Notes: a model not told the origin generated them from the sequence alone. Shown: positions 13,525-22,964, numbered from the stretch's first letter. The stretch: DNA of 44,328 nt from Candidatus Ruminococcus equi (GCA_018065465.1 JAGHTC010000052.1:1-44328), one strand, 5' to 3'. Program-made: numbers and translations.

Positions 13525-14465
13525 AAAAGAAAGATTTAAACTTCATCGGTCACAGCAAAATTTTCTTTGGTATATCAATAGCAATTATTGTTATCGGTAT
13601 CATTTGTAACATCATCTTCGGCGTTACTCTTGACATCCAGTTCAAGGGCGGTTCGATTATCTCCTACGGTTTCTCGGGAACAGTTGACGAGAGCCACTTA
13701 AAAGATGTCATCCAGGAAGCCACACCGAACAACACCGTTACATTCACAATTTCTCAGGATATTATGAACAACACCGCAGACAGCGATGCCTATGTTATCG
13801 ACATCCAGTTTAGTGGTGAAGATGCTATCTCAACAGCAGACCAACAGGCTATTACCGACAAACTTACAACTGAGTTTCCGGACAACAAATTTGAATATAT
13901 GGAAACCAACTCCGTTGAGCCTTCAATGGGTACAAAATTCCTGTTCAAATGCTTGACCGCTGTTGCCATCGCATCAATTTTGATGGTACTTTATGTAACA
14001 ATCCGATTCAAGAAAATCGGCGGCCTTTCTGCAGGTGTAATGGCACTTGTAGCATTGTTCCACGATGTAGCAATGATTTACTTTATGTATGTCATCTTCC
14101 GTATGCCGATTGACTCGAACTTTATCGCGGTTGTTCTTATGATTCTCGGTTACTCATTGAACGATACTATCGTTGTTTACGACCGTATCCGTGAAGAACG
14201 CAGAATTATGGGACCGAAGACAGATATCGCAGATGTATTCAACCACTCTGCATCAAGAGTTATGTCTCGTACAATCGCAACATCAATAACAACTTTGGCT
14301 GCTATCGCAGTTGTATATGTTGTTGCCGTTATCTTCTCGCTTGACTCTGTACAGAGCTTTGCACTTCCGATGATGATTGGTGTTGTTTCCGGTTGTTATT
14401 CATCACTTTGTATCGCAGGCCCTCTTTGGGTTATGTGGAAAAAGCGCACACCGAAAACAAAATAA
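13521..14465 (+). CDS. secF: Protein translocase subunit SecF
   Basis: 314 residues. An N-terminal membrane helix is followed by DIQFKGGSIISY (SecF form of the P1 motif), an extracytoplasmic domain, and five membrane helices including ILGYSLNDTIVVYDRIREERR and SRTIATSITTLAAI, both strongly conserved in SecF. It is the partner of SecD in the same membrane complex. Its ATG lies in the secD stop (ATGA-type overlap), so translation is coupled. A strong terminator follows. Confidence 0.96.
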   Translation: MKKKDLNFIGHSKIFFGISIAIIVIGIICNIIFGVTLDIQFKGGSIISYGFSGTVDESHLKDVIQEATPNNTVTFTISQDIMNNTADSDAYVIDIQFSGEDAISTADQQAITDKLTTEFPDNKFEYMETNSVEPSMGTKFLFKCLTAVAIASILMVLYVTIRFKKIGGLSAGVMALVALFHDVAMIYFMYVIFRMPIDSNFIAVVLMILGYSLNDTIVVYDRIREERRIMGPKTDIADVFNHSASRVMSRTIATSITTLAAIAVVYVVAVIFSLDSVQSFALPMMIGVVSGCYSSLCIAGPLWVMWKKRTPKTK

Positions 14466-14478
14466 AAAAGTATTTCAA

Positions 14479-14504
14479 AACCTCTCCTTTTGGAGAGGTT
14501 TTTT
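14479..14504. terminator. Bidirectional terminator between secF and the DUF4363 gene
   Basis: AACCTCTCC (14479-14487), TTTT loop, GGAGAGGTT (14492-14500), T run. A-rich sequence on the left allows it to work for the convergent minus-strand operon too. Confidence 0.9.
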
Positions 14505-14508
14505 GCTT

Positions 14509-14889
14509 TTATAAGATATTATCTATCAGTGGTTTTTCGCTTTTTGAAAGGGAGAGCAGTTGGAGCTTCGTTTTTGCCGAAAGGGCAAGAAACTGGGCAT
14601 TGTTAGTTGACTTCGAATACTCTTTGAGCATTGCGATATTTCCCGAGATGTTGTCGATATCCGAATGAAGCAAAAAAGCGTTGAATACCCTGTCTGTGTC
14701 TTCAAATCTGTTTTCAAGCCGACAAAGCATATCGTATGCGTCTTCTCTGTCGTTTTGCGAGATTTTTTTATCTATTTCATCAAGAGCGTAGATGTGTTTT
14801 TGAACACTGCTTGTAACATAAATATATTCACTTACAGTGATTGCCCCGACAATAATAAGCAGGAGAATTGCTATCCACAGCCTTTTCAT
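14509..14889 (-). CDS. DUF4363 family membrane-anchored protein
   Basis: 126 residues. A short cytoplasmic start and one membrane helix (LWIAILLLIIVGAITVSEYIY, partly quoted) are followed by a soluble helical domain. The combination of one helix, a charged helical repeat region of this size and a position directly after a DUF421/YetF gene identifies it as DUF4363. No biochemical function is known. Its start overlaps the stop of the upstream DUF421 gene by four bases, so the two proteins probably act together at the membrane. Confidence 0.78.
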   Translation of the reverse strand: MKRLWIAILLLIIVGAITVSEYIYVTSSVQKHIYALDEIDKKISQNDREDAYDMLCRLENRFEDTDRVFNAFLLHSDIDNISGNIAMLKEYSKSTNNAQFLALSAKTKLQLLSLSKSEKPLIDNIL

Positions 14890-15341
14890 TCTTTTTGTTC
14901 CTCCTTTTTCAGAATGCTGAGACTTCCGTTTGTTTCCATAATCCCGTATTTCACATCTTTTGTGTCAAAGACTTCCTGCTGTCTTAAAAGTGAGTCAAGG
15001 TCTTCGTAGGTAATCCGTAGCTCAGATAACGCTTTTTCATCAACTTTGCCGTTACTGATTACGACTATCGGATTTCCGCAGATAAGCTTATGAAACTTTT
15101 TGCTTTTCATCATAATAACCGAAACGATAACTTCAATCGCAACCAAAACCAAAATCGGCACAAGTCCGGATATCATCGGCTGGGCGGTGTTTTGCATCGG
15201 TATTGCGGCAATATCCGAAACGATAAGGGTAATGACAAATTCGCTTGTTGTCATATCGCTTATCTGGCGTTTTCCCATTATCCTGACAGCAAGGGTTACA
15301 AAGGCGTACAAAAGCACAGTTCGTATAAGAATAATCAGCAT
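14886..15341 (-). CDS. DUF421 (YetF/YcaP-like) membrane protein
   Basis: 151 residues from the ATG at 15341. An upstream in-frame ATG at 15413 would add 24 polar residues ahead of the first membrane helix and is less likely. Three membrane helices are visible, including LIRTVLLYAFVTLAVRIMGKRQ with the family motif RxMGKRQIS, then a cytoplasmic DUF421 domain containing KLICGNPIVVISNGKV and LRITYEDLDSLLRQQEVFD. In Bacilli and Clostridia YetF-type proteins are frequently spore-associated. Paired here with DUF4363. Confidence 0.88.
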   Translation of the reverse strand: MLIILIRTVLLYAFVTLAVRIMGKRQISDMTTSEFVITLIVSDIAAIPMQNTAQPMISGLVPILVLVAIEVIVSVIMMKSKKFHKLICGNPIVVISNGKVDEKALSELRITYEDLDSLLRQQEVFDTKDVKYGIMETNGSLSILKKEEQKE

Positions 15342-15459
15342 TTTATCACCAAAACTATTTTGTGCGCAGTTTTGAAAATTATGCCAACTAAAAACCGTAA
15401 AATTCTTATGCATTTATGCAAAAAATGTGCATATTTTTACATATAATTTCTTTATTAGG

Positions 15460-15488
15460 TTTATAAATAATTCGTATTTTGATATAAT
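15460..15488 (+). promoter_or_regulatory. Probable sigma-A promoter of the hprK operon
   Basis: TATAAT at 15483-15488 with a weak -35 (TTTATA, 15460-15465) at 17-base spacing. The DUF421 gene diverges from here. Confidence 0.5.
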
Positions 15489-15530
15489 CAATCTGTATAG
15501 GTATATTCATTTGTGAAAGTGGGGCAAAGT

Positions 15531-16499
15531 ATGACAAATTCAGAATACAGCGTAAGCTTAACAAAACTTATTGACGAAATAGGACTTTCGGCATATTATC
15601 TTCCGAAACCGTCCGACGAGCTTTTTGTTTGTTCAAACGATATCGACAGACCGGGACTTGAACTTATCGGCTATTTGAAATATTATGACAACACCAGAAT
15701 TTTGGTTTTCGGTAAGACCGAAATGTCTTTCTTGGAGAAATACAGCGAAGAGGAACAGAAAAAATACCTTGAGCCGTTGTTCAAACTTTCTCCGCCCGCG
15801 TTGATTGTTGCCCGTGATTTAGAGCCCTCCGCGGTCATGCTCGAATGTGCAAAGAAATATGCTATTCCGTTGCTTACAACATCGGACACAACGAGCGAGG
15901 TTTCCGCCGCTATCGTTTCATATTTGAGCGTTGAACTTGCTCCGCGTATCACACGCCACGGCGTTTTGGTCGAAGTCTACGGCGAAGGTTGTTTGCTTAT
16001 CGGTGACTCCGGTGTCGGTAAATCCGAAACTGCTATCGAACTTATCAAAAGAGGTCACCGCCTTATCGCAGACGATGCTGTCGAGATAAAGAGAGTTTCC
16101 AAAAAATCCCTTGTCGGCTCATCTCCCGAAAATATACGCCACTTTATCGAACTTCGCGGTATCGGTATTGTCAATGCCCGCCGTATTTTCGGTATGGGTG
16201 CCGTAAAGGTCAGCGAAAAAATCGATATGGTTATCAATATGGAACTTTGGGACTCCACAAAGGTCTATGACCGTATGGGTATGGATAATGAATATATGGA
16301 GATTTTGGGTATTGAAGTCCCTGTTGTTACTATCCCCGTTAAGCCCGGCCGTAACCTTGCTATCATCATCGAGGTTGCCGCTATGAACCATCGTCAGAAG
16401 AAGATGGGCTACAACGGAGCAAGAGAACTTTTGCAAAATTTGGGTATGGACATCAGCCCTGAAGACATAAGCAGAAAACAAATTGATACTAATTGGTAA
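15531..16499 (+). CDS. hprK: HPr kinase/phosphorylase
   Basis: 322 residues from ATG 15531, which has GTGGGG a few bases upstream; a GTG at 15513 is the alternative start. The N-terminal regulatory domain is followed by the catalytic domain with Walker A GDSGVGKSE (Gly158-Lys164), then DDAVEI and the HprK signature ELRGIGIVNARRIFGMGAV. It phosphorylates and dephosphorylates Ser46 of HPr in response to fructose-1,6-bisphosphate and phosphate, controlling carbon catabolite repression. First gene of a very long co-directional run; no ptsH is adjacent. Confidence 0.96.
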   Translation: MTNSEYSVSLTKLIDEIGLSAYYLPKPSDELFVCSNDIDRPGLELIGYLKYYDNTRILVFGKTEMSFLEKYSEEEQKKYLEPLFKLSPPALIVARDLEPSAVMLECAKKYAIPLLTTSDTTSEVSAAIVSYLSVELAPRITRHGVLVEVYGEGCLLIGDSGVGKSETAIELIKRGHRLIADDAVEIKRVSKKSLVGSSPENIRHFIELRGIGIVNARRIFGMGAVKVSEKIDMVINMELWDSTKVYDRMGMDNEYMEILGIEVPVVTIPVKPGRNLAIIIEVAAMNHRQKKMGYNGARELLQNLGMDISPEDISRKQIDTNW

Positions 16500-16518
16500 A
16501 GTGAGATTATAGATTATT

Positions 16519-17238
16519 ATGAAAATTATTGCAGATTTGCACACACATTCAATAGCGTCAACACACGCTTTTTCCACCGTAACGGAGAACATTTCTTTTG
16601 CAGCACAAAAGGGCTTGTATGCTATTGCTTTGACCGACCACGGCAGAGCGATGGACGGTGCTCCCGGTGCATATTACTTTGAATCTTTGCCCGTTATCGA
16701 CAAAGAGATTATGGGCGTTCGCGTCTTAAAGGGAATGGAAGCAAATATAATTGATTATAGCGGCAAACTTGACGCAGACGAAAAACTGCTTTCAAGACTT
16801 GAGTGGATTGTTGCATCAATGCACACGATAACCTTGTTCGGTGAACCGTCTGTTGAAAAATGCACCGACGCTTATCTTGCTGTTTGTGAGAACAAAAATG
16901 TAAATGTAATTGCCCATTCTGGTTCGGATTACTTCAAATACGACTATGAAACGGTAGTAAAAGCCTGTCGTGATACAGGTACCTTGATTGAGATAAATAA
17001 CTCCACCTTCTCTTCACGCAGAGATACAGTAAAAAACTGCGTTGAAATTGCAAACCTTTGCAAAAAACACGGCGCAAGAGTTGTTGTCAATTCGGACGCA
17101 CATTTCTTTACATCTATCGGCAGATTTGATTCATCACTGAAAATGCTTGATGAACTTAATTTCCCCGAAGAACTTGTCGTAAATTCAAGTATAGAGAATT
17201 TGCAAAAATATATGAACGAAAAAGGTATTGCCATTTAA
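16519..17238 (+). CDS. PHP-domain phosphoesterase (YcdX-like)
   Basis: 239 residues. All PHP metal-site motifs are present: DLHTHS near the N-terminus, TDHG, the Glu in GMEANI, SMH, IAHSG and NSDAHF near the C-terminus. These bind a trinuclear metal centre that hydrolyses a phosphoester. The whole protein is the PHP domain, as in E. coli YcdX, so it is not a polymerase or a histidinol phosphatase of the larger type. The substrate is unknown. It sits between hprK and murB, as in many Clostridia. Confidence 0.9.
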   Translation: MKIIADLHTHSIASTHAFSTVTENISFAAQKGLYAIALTDHGRAMDGAPGAYYFESLPVIDKEIMGVRVLKGMEANIIDYSGKLDADEKLLSRLEWIVASMHTITLFGEPSVEKCTDAYLAVCENKNVNVIAHSGSDYFKYDYETVVKACRDTGTLIEINNSTFSSRRDTVKNCVEIANLCKKHGARVVVNSDAHFFTSIGRFDSSLKMLDELNFPEELVVNSSIENLQKYMNEKGIAI

Positions 17239-17251
17239 TTTCGGAGGTCTT

Positions 17252-18166
17252 ATGTTGAGTGTTGACAAAACAGAAAACCTAATAAATATTTTAAAAACCC
17301 TATCGGCAGAATATATCGAAAATGAGCCGATGAAAAATCATACAACATTTAAAATCGGCGGTAACGCTGATATTTTTGTCAAAGTGTTTGATAAAAAATC
17401 GCTGAGTCTTCTTGTATCGTACTGCATAGAAAATGATATTGATTACTTTATTCTCGGCAAGGGCAGTAATATCCTCGTCAGCGATGACGGACTTAGTAAG
17501 GTTGTAATTACTTTAGACGGAGAGTTTAAAAACATAGAAGTAAACGGCGAAACAATAAAGTGCGGTGCTGGTGTTGCTTTGTCAAAACTTTGCACTGTCG
17601 CACTTGATAACTCTTTGTCGGGGCTTGAATTCGCCTACGGAATACCCGGCTCTGTCGGTGGTGCAACTTTTATGAATGCAGGTGCCTACGGCGGAGAGTT
17701 TAAGGATGTCGTGTCGTCTGTAACCTGTCTTGCAAAAGACGGAAAAATCAAAACATATGAAAAAGGCGAACTCGATTTTTCTTATCGCCACAGCGTCTTT
17801 TCCGATACAGGCGAGATAGTTTTGTATACAACTTTTTCACTCAAAAAAGGTGAAAAAGAGAGCATAAAATCACAGATGGATGACTATATGTTTAGACGAA
17901 CATCAAAACAACCGCTTGATTTTCCGTCTGCAGGCTCGGTATTTAAACGACCGCAGGGAAATTTTGCAGGCACTTTGATAGAAAAATGCGGACTCAAAGG
18001 TACAAGAGTAGGCGGTGCCGAAGTATCTCAAAAACACGCAGGCTTTATCATCAATGCCGATAATGCAACCTGCAAAGATGTAGAAGAACTTATTAAACTT
18101 GTTCAGAAAAAAGTCGAAGAAGAAACAGGATATTTTCTTGAAAGAGAAATCATCTTTTTGAAATAA
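17252..18166 (+). CDS. murB: UDP-N-acetylenolpyruvoylglucosamine reductase
   Basis: 304 residues from ATG 17252, fixed by CGGAGG at 17242-17247; an upstream TTG would lie inside the PHP gene. FAD-binding motifs are ENEPMKNHTTFKIGG, LGKGSNILVSD and SGLEFAYGIPGSVGGATFMNAGAYGGE (partly quoted), and the catalytic region is YRHSVF. The C-terminal domain includes PSAGSVFKRP, with the Ser that protonates the substrate, and LIEKCGLKG, as in type II MurB. It catalyses NADPH-dependent reduction in peptidoglycan precursor synthesis. Confidence 0.96.
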   Translation: MLSVDKTENLINILKTLSAEYIENEPMKNHTTFKIGGNADIFVKVFDKKSLSLLVSYCIENDIDYFILGKGSNILVSDDGLSKVVITLDGEFKNIEVNGETIKCGAGVALSKLCTVALDNSLSGLEFAYGIPGSVGGATFMNAGAYGGEFKDVVSSVTCLAKDGKIKTYEKGELDFSYRHSVFSDTGEIVLYTTFSLKKGEKESIKSQMDDYMFRRTSKQPLDFPSAGSVFKRPQGNFAGTLIEKCGLKGTRVGGAEVSQKHAGFIINADNATCKDVEELIKLVQKKVEEETGYFLEREIIFLK

Positions 18167-18175
18167 GAGGTAGTT

Positions 18176-19042
18176 ATGGAATTTGTAATAGTAACAGGAC
18201 TTTCCGGTGCGGGAAAAACCAACGCACTCCACGCTATGGAGGATATAGGTTTTTACTGTGTCGATAATATACCCCCGATGCTTTTGGAAACTTTCTACGA
18301 CCTATGTGAAAATTCAACCGATAACAGAATGAAAAAGGTCGCAGTAGTTGCCGATGTTCGCTCGGGCGAAATGTTCAACGATTTGAGCGAAGTTATAAGT
18401 AAATGCAAGATGGCGGGCAAAAGATTCAAGATTCTTTTCCTTGATGCAAAGACCGACACCTTGCTGATAAGATACAAAGAAACAAGAAGAAAACATCCGT
18501 TGTCTTCTGAACTTTCGTCAGGCTCAACTGCCGATGCGGTCAAACTTGAAGCGGAACTGATGAAACCCGTCAAGGCTATTGCCGACTATGTTATCGACAC
18601 TACCTATATGGCATTAAAGCAACTCAAAGAAAGAGTCACAACGATATTCACACAGGGAAACGACGACGGACTTCTTGTTACCTGTATGTCCTTCGGATTT
18701 AAGTACGGAATACCGCTTGAGGCTGACCTCGTTTTCGATGTTCGTTGCCTGCCTAACCCGTTCTATATCCCCGAACTAAAACCGCTCACAGGCCTTGATG
18801 AAGAGGTAAGAGAGTATGTTTTGAAGTTTGACGAAACACAGGTGTTTATTGAAAAACTTCTTTCTTTTCTTGATTACACTATCCCTCTTTACAAGCAGGA
18901 GGGAAAAAGCGAAGTAGTTATTGGCATCGGCTGCACAGGCGGAAAACACCGCTCGGTAACTCTTGCAAGACTTCTTAACTCCCATTTCATAGAGAATAAA
19001 CAGAAATCGGCGATTCATCACCGAGATATTTGGAAAGCGTAA
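18176..19042 (+). CDS. rapZ: Nucleotide-binding protein RapZ/YvcJ
   Basis: 288 residues. Walker A is GLSGAGKT (residues 8-15), with DIGFYCVDNIPP directly behind it, DVRSGEMF, the Walker B-like ILFLDA, FKYGIPLEADLVFDVR (partly quoted), and the C-terminal IGCTGGKHRSV, which is the hallmark of the C-terminal ligand-binding domain. In E. coli the protein steers RNase E to the GlmZ sRNA; in Gram-positives the role is less clear, though it binds nucleotides. It normally precedes yvcK and whiA. Here yvcK is missing and whiA starts 13 bases on. Confidence 0.95.
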   Translation: MEFVIVTGLSGAGKTNALHAMEDIGFYCVDNIPPMLLETFYDLCENSTDNRMKKVAVVADVRSGEMFNDLSEVISKCKMAGKRFKILFLDAKTDTLLIRYKETRRKHPLSSELSSGSTADAVKLEAELMKPVKAIADYVIDTTYMALKQLKERVTTIFTQGNDDGLLVTCMSFGFKYGIPLEADLVFDVRCLPNPFYIPELKPLTGLDEEVREYVLKFDETQVFIEKLLSFLDYTIPLYKQEGKSEVVIGIGCTGGKHRSVTLARLLNSHFIENKQKSAIHHRDIWKA

Positions 19043-19055
19043 TTTTGGGTGGACT

Positions 19056-19970
19056 ATGTCTTTCGCATCAGATACAAAAAAAGAACTGGCAAAAGATTTT
19101 TCACAGAACAGACAAGAACTTTTTGCAGAACTTTATGCAATGCTTTTGTTTTCGAAAACTTTTTCCGACAGCAAAATAATTTTAAAAACCGAAAATGAAT
19201 ATACAGCGAATCGTTTTTGCGATTTACTTACAATGCTTTTTTCACCGATAATTGAACGCAGATTTCCAAACGGCGAAAACAGGCAGAGCAAAAAATTTGT
19301 TGTGTCCCTGATAAACCCGGACGACTGTAAAAAGATTTTTGATTTTTACGGACACGACATAAGGGATATCAGCCTTCGCGTAAACAGAGCAAATTTGGGC
19401 GACGATATGGAAACAAGAGCATTTGTAAGAGGTGCGTTTTTGTCGTGCGGCTCTGTGACCGACCCCAACAGGTGCTATCATCTTGAATTTTGCATTCCAT
19501 ACAAAAATCTTTGCCGTGACCTTTGCATTATTTTATCGGAGCAAACGGAACTCGACATAAATGTAAAAATGCTTTTGCGAAAAGGCTCATATATAGCCTA
19601 TGTCAAAAACAGCGAGCAGATAACCGACCTTTTGACCTATATGGGAGCGACAAATTCCGCGATGAACATTATGGGTACAAAAGCACTAAAAGATGTTCGA
19701 AATTCCGTTACTCGTACGGCGAATTCGGAGTATGCGAACTTGCAGAAATTGGCGTCTGCATCTGCTGTGCAGATAAAAGCAATAAACAAACTGAAAAAAA
19801 GCGGAAAGTATAACAAACTTTCCGATGAGCTGAAAGAAATTGCCGAGATAAGAGTAGAATACCCTGAACTTTCACTTCGTGATATCGGTGAAAAAACCAA
19901 CCCGAAATTATCTCGCAGCGGTGTAAACCACCGACTTGAAAAAATCATCAGACTTTCAAAGGAGGATTAG
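19056..19970 (+). CDS. whiA: Sporulation/division regulator WhiA
   Basis: 304 residues. It starts MSFASDTKKELA as in clostridial WhiA. An N-terminal LAGLIDADG-type fold without catalytic acids contains FVRGAFLSCGSVTDP (partly quoted) and YHLEF. The C-terminal helix-turn-helix begins LKEIAEIRVEYPELSLRDIGE and ends SGVNHRLEKIIRLS. In Bacillus, WhiA binds nucleoid DNA and affects division and chromosome segregation. SD is GGTGG. Confidence 0.95.
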   Translation: MSFASDTKKELAKDFSQNRQELFAELYAMLLFSKTFSDSKIILKTENEYTANRFCDLLTMLFSPIIERRFPNGENRQSKKFVVSLINPDDCKKIFDFYGHDIRDISLRVNRANLGDDMETRAFVRGAFLSCGSVTDPNRCYHLEFCIPYKNLCRDLCIILSEQTELDINVKMLLRKGSYIAYVKNSEQITDLLTYMGATNSAMNIMGTKALKDVRNSVTRTANSEYANLQKLASASAVQIKAINKLKKSGKYNKLSDELKEIAEIRVEYPELSLRDIGEKTNPKLSRSGVNHRLEKIIRLSKED

Positions 19971-19971
19971 T

Positions 19972-20199
19972 ATGAAAAAAGATATGACATACGAAGAAGC
20001 GCAGAAAGAATTATCCGCTATTGTGGAGAAAATGGAAAGTGACGAAACCACCCTTGACGAAAGTATGAAACTCTACGAAAAGGCGTATGAACTGATTGCA
20101 TATTGTAACGAACTTTTGAAGACCGCAAAAGGCGAAATTACTACTATCCACGAGCGTATTGAAAAATTAGGCATAAAAGAAAATTTATTTGAGGATTAA
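19972..20199 (+). CDS. xseB: Exodeoxyribonuclease VII small subunit
   Basis: 75 residues from ATG 19972, with AAGGAGG right upstream. The sequence MTYEEAQKELSAIVEKME, followed by LDESMKLYEKAYELIAYCNELLKTAKGEI (partly quoted), is the standard XseB helical hairpin. The small subunit associates in several copies with XseA to degrade single-stranded DNA. xseA is normally immediately upstream; here whiA takes its place, one base away. Confidence 0.92.
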   Translation: MKKDMTYEEAQKELSAIVEKMESDETTLDESMKLYEKAYELIAYCNELLKTAKGEITTIHERIEKLGIKENLFED

Positions 20200-20201
20200 A
20201 A

Positions 20202-21074
20202 ATGATTGATTACTTACCGCTTATCGAAAACGCGTTAAAAGAGAATATGCCAAACGGCGATTTTTACGAGCAAGTGCTTATCGACTCAATGAACTATTCG
20301 CTTTCTGCAGGCGGAAAGCGAATTCGCCCCGTGCTTTTGCTTGAGTTTTGCAGGCTGTGTAAGGGCGATGTAAATGCATCTTTGCCGTATGCCTGTGCTG
20401 TTGAGATGGTGCATACCTACTCACTTATTCACGATGATTTGCCGTGTATGGATGACGATGATTACAGACGCGGAAAACCCTCTAACCACAAAGTTTTCGG
20501 TGAAGATATTGCCGTCTTGGCGGGTGACGCACTGCAAAGCAGGGCGTACGAGATAATGTTAAGTCACGAGAATGCCGAAAAGATTGGTTTTGAAAACGCT
20601 GTAAATGCTTCATATACTCTTGCAAAATACAGCGGTACACTCGGTATGGTCGGCGGACAAGTCATCGACATAAACAGCGAGGGAAAAAAAGCACCGATTG
20701 AAGTTTTACAGCAAATGGATTACAAAAAGACCGCGGGATTGATTATTGCATCCTGTGCTATGGGCTGTATCTGTGCAGGCGCGAAAGAAGAATATATAAA
20801 CGCTGCGAAAGAATACGCCGAGAATATCGGCATAGCGTTCCAGATTGTTGACGATATTTTGGATGTCACCGCAAACGAAAACGAACTCGGCAAGCCTGTC
20901 GGCAGCGATATGGAAAACGAAAAATCCACCTATGTTTCATTGCTTGGCTTGAATAGATGCCGTGAACTTGTCGATGAAATGACGAACAGGGCAATTGATG
21001 CTTTATCTGTCTTTGAAGAAGATACAAAGAGTTTGTGCGATTTTGCACTGTCGCTTGCTAAAAGGAATAAATAA
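20202..21074 (+). CDS. ispA: Polyprenyl (farnesyl/geranyl) diphosphate synthase
   Basis: 290 residues. The first Asp-rich motif is DDLPCMDDDDYRRG and the second is DDILD in FQIVDDILDVT. SAGGKRIRP supplies the diphosphate-binding basic residues, and GDALQ is also present. It is an all-helical soluble prenyltransferase condensing IPP with DMAPP or GPP, giving farnesyl-PP for undecaprenyl and other isoprenoids. The start is two bases after xseB stops. Next to dxs, so precursor and chain-elongation genes of the MEP route are co-transcribed. Confidence 0.94.
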   Translation: MIDYLPLIENALKENMPNGDFYEQVLIDSMNYSLSAGGKRIRPVLLLEFCRLCKGDVNASLPYACAVEMVHTYSLIHDDLPCMDDDDYRRGKPSNHKVFGEDIAVLAGDALQSRAYEIMLSHENAEKIGFENAVNASYTLAKYSGTLGMVGGQVIDINSEGKKAPIEVLQQMDYKKTAGLIIASCAMGCICAGAKEEYINAAKEYAENIGIAFQIVDDILDVTANENELGKPVGSDMENEKSTYVSLLGLNRCRELVDEMTNRAIDALSVFEEDTKSLCDFALSLAKRNK

Positions 21075-21095
21075 ATTATAGATTTTGGGATTATT

Positions 21096-22964
21096 ATGGA
21101 CTACTCGATTTTGGAAAAAATTAAATCACCGTCAGATGTAAAAAGCCTTTCTGAATCTGACACAAAAGAGCTTTGCAAAGAAATTCGTGCAAAGCTTATT
21201 GAGGTTGTGTCTGTAAACGGCGGGCATCTTTCGTCAAATTTGGGTACGGTTGAACTCACTGTCGCTATACATAAGGCGTTTGACTCGCCGAAAGACAGCA
21301 TAGTTTTTGATGTCGGTCACCAGTGCTATACCCACAAGATGCTAACGGGAAGATATCAAAAAATTGATACTATTCGTACCTGTGACGGTTTGTCCGGATT
21401 TCCAAAACGCTCCGAGAGTGAACACGATGCTTTCAACGCAGGCCACGCAAGTACATCTATTTCCGCTGCTTACGGTATCGCAAAGGCAAAACAACTTGTC
21501 GGCGATAATTCCTACACAATAGCCGTTATCGGTGACGGTTCTCTTACGGGCGGACTTGCCTACGAGGGACTCAATAACGCAGGCCGTTTCAACAAAAATT
21601 TCATAGTAATTCTAAACGACAACAAAATGTCGATATCTAAAAATGTCGGTGCTATGGCTCGCTATCTTACGAGTATCCGCGTTAATCCGTGGTATATAAG
21701 ACTTAAATCCAAGGTCGAACGCGTGCTTGTTCGAGTTCCGCTTATCGGAAAGCCGATAAGAAACGGACTTCGACATTCAAAGTCAAAGGTAAAACGCCTT
21801 GTATTAAAAGATACAATTTTTGACCGTATGGGATTTTCGTACTATGGTCCTGTTGACGGTCACGACCTCGAAGAACTCGCAAATGCCATGTTCGCAGCAA
21901 AACGGAGCAAAGACCCCTGCCTTATCCATGTTGTTACAACAAAGGGAAAAGGCTACCATTTTGCCGAGGATAACTCCGCAGAGTTCCACGGTATCGGCTC
22001 ATTTAATATAAATACAGGTGAGCCTATCTCAAAGAAAGAGAATTTTTCATCAAAGTTTTCAGAGTGTCTTTGTGACCTCGCAGAAAAGGATGAAAAAATT
22101 TGTGCAATAACCGCCGCTATGCGCACAGGTACAGGCTTGGTTGAATTTTCGCACAGATTTAAGAACAGATTTTTTGATGTCGGCATTGCCGAGGAACACG
22201 CCGTAACTTTCGCAGGCGGACTTGCAACAAAGGGGCTTATCCCCGTTTTTGCCGTGTATTCAACATTCTTACAGCGTTCATACGACCAGTTGATTCACGA
22301 TGTCGCTATGCAAAAACTGCATATCGTTTTGGCAATAGACAGGGCGGGTGTTGTAGGCGAAGACGGCGAAACCCACCAGGGACTTTTTGATGTTTCAATG
22401 CTCAATTCAATTCCGAATACAACAATTTTTTCACCGTGCTATTTTGACGGACTTTCAAAGTCGCTTTCCATCGCCGTACACGGATGTAACGATGTTGTCG
22501 CCGTGCGTTATCCGCGAGGTGGTGAACTCTATCGTCCCGACGATTACCTAGAGTCGAGTGCGAATTTTGATATCTACGGCGACGAAAATGCACGAGTTCT
22601 CATTGTAACTTACGGAAGACTTTTTTCTCATGCTTCACTTGCATATAAGAAACTCAAAGAAAAATCAATTTCAATTTGCATTTTAAAACTTTGCAAAATA
22701 AAACCGATTGATGTAAAAGCCGTTTCATTTGCAACAAAGTTTTCGAAAATTTATTTTTACGAAGAGGGAATACAAAAAGGCGGTATAGCCGAAACTTTCC
22801 GTGAAATGCTTTATTCACAAGGCTTTACGGGCGAATATGATATCACCGCAGTTGATGATAAATTTGTTTCTCACGATACGGTAAACGGCTCTTTAGAAAA
22901 ACTCTCGCTTGACTGTGACAGTATGGTACAAAGGATAGAAAAAGACTATGAAGAAAAGACTTGA
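21096..22964 (+). CDS. dxs: 1-deoxy-D-xylulose-5-phosphate synthase
   Basis: 622 residues. The thiamine-diphosphate enzyme runs in order: GGHLSSNLGTVELTVAIH at the N-terminus, FDVGHQCYTHKMLTGR, AGHASTSISAAYG, then GDGSLTGGLAYEGLNNAG with IVILNDNKMSIS (the GDG...N TPP motif), the pyrimidine domain with DVGIAEEHAVTFAGG (catalytic Glu), DRAGVVGEDGETHQG, and a C-terminal transketolase-like domain. It makes DXP from pyruvate and glyceraldehyde-3-phosphate, the first step of the MEP pathway. It is overlapped by tlyA at its 3' end. Confidence 0.97.
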   Translation: MDYSILEKIKSPSDVKSLSESDTKELCKEIRAKLIEVVSVNGGHLSSNLGTVELTVAIHKAFDSPKDSIVFDVGHQCYTHKMLTGRYQKIDTIRTCDGLSGFPKRSESEHDAFNAGHASTSISAAYGIAKAKQLVGDNSYTIAVIGDGSLTGGLAYEGLNNAGRFNKNFIVILNDNKMSISKNVGAMARYLTSIRVNPWYIRLKSKVERVLVRVPLIGKPIRNGLRHSKSKVKRLVLKDTIFDRMGFSYYGPVDGHDLEELANAMFAAKRSKDPCLIHVVTTKGKGYHFAEDNSAEFHGIGSFNINTGEPISKKENFSSKFSECLCDLAEKDEKICAITAAMRTGTGLVEFSHRFKNRFFDVGIAEEHAVTFAGGLATKGLIPVFAVYSTFLQRSYDQLIHDVAMQKLHIVLAIDRAGVVGEDGETHQGLFDVSMLNSIPNTTIFSPCYFDGLSKSLSIAVHGCNDVVAVRYPRGGELYRPDDYLESSANFDIYGDENARVLIVTYGRLFSHASLAYKKLKEKSISICILKLCKIKPIDVKAVSFATKFSKIYFYEEGIQKGGIAETFREMLYSQGFTGEYDITAVDDKFVSHDTVNGSLEKLSLDCDSMVQRIEKDYEEKT

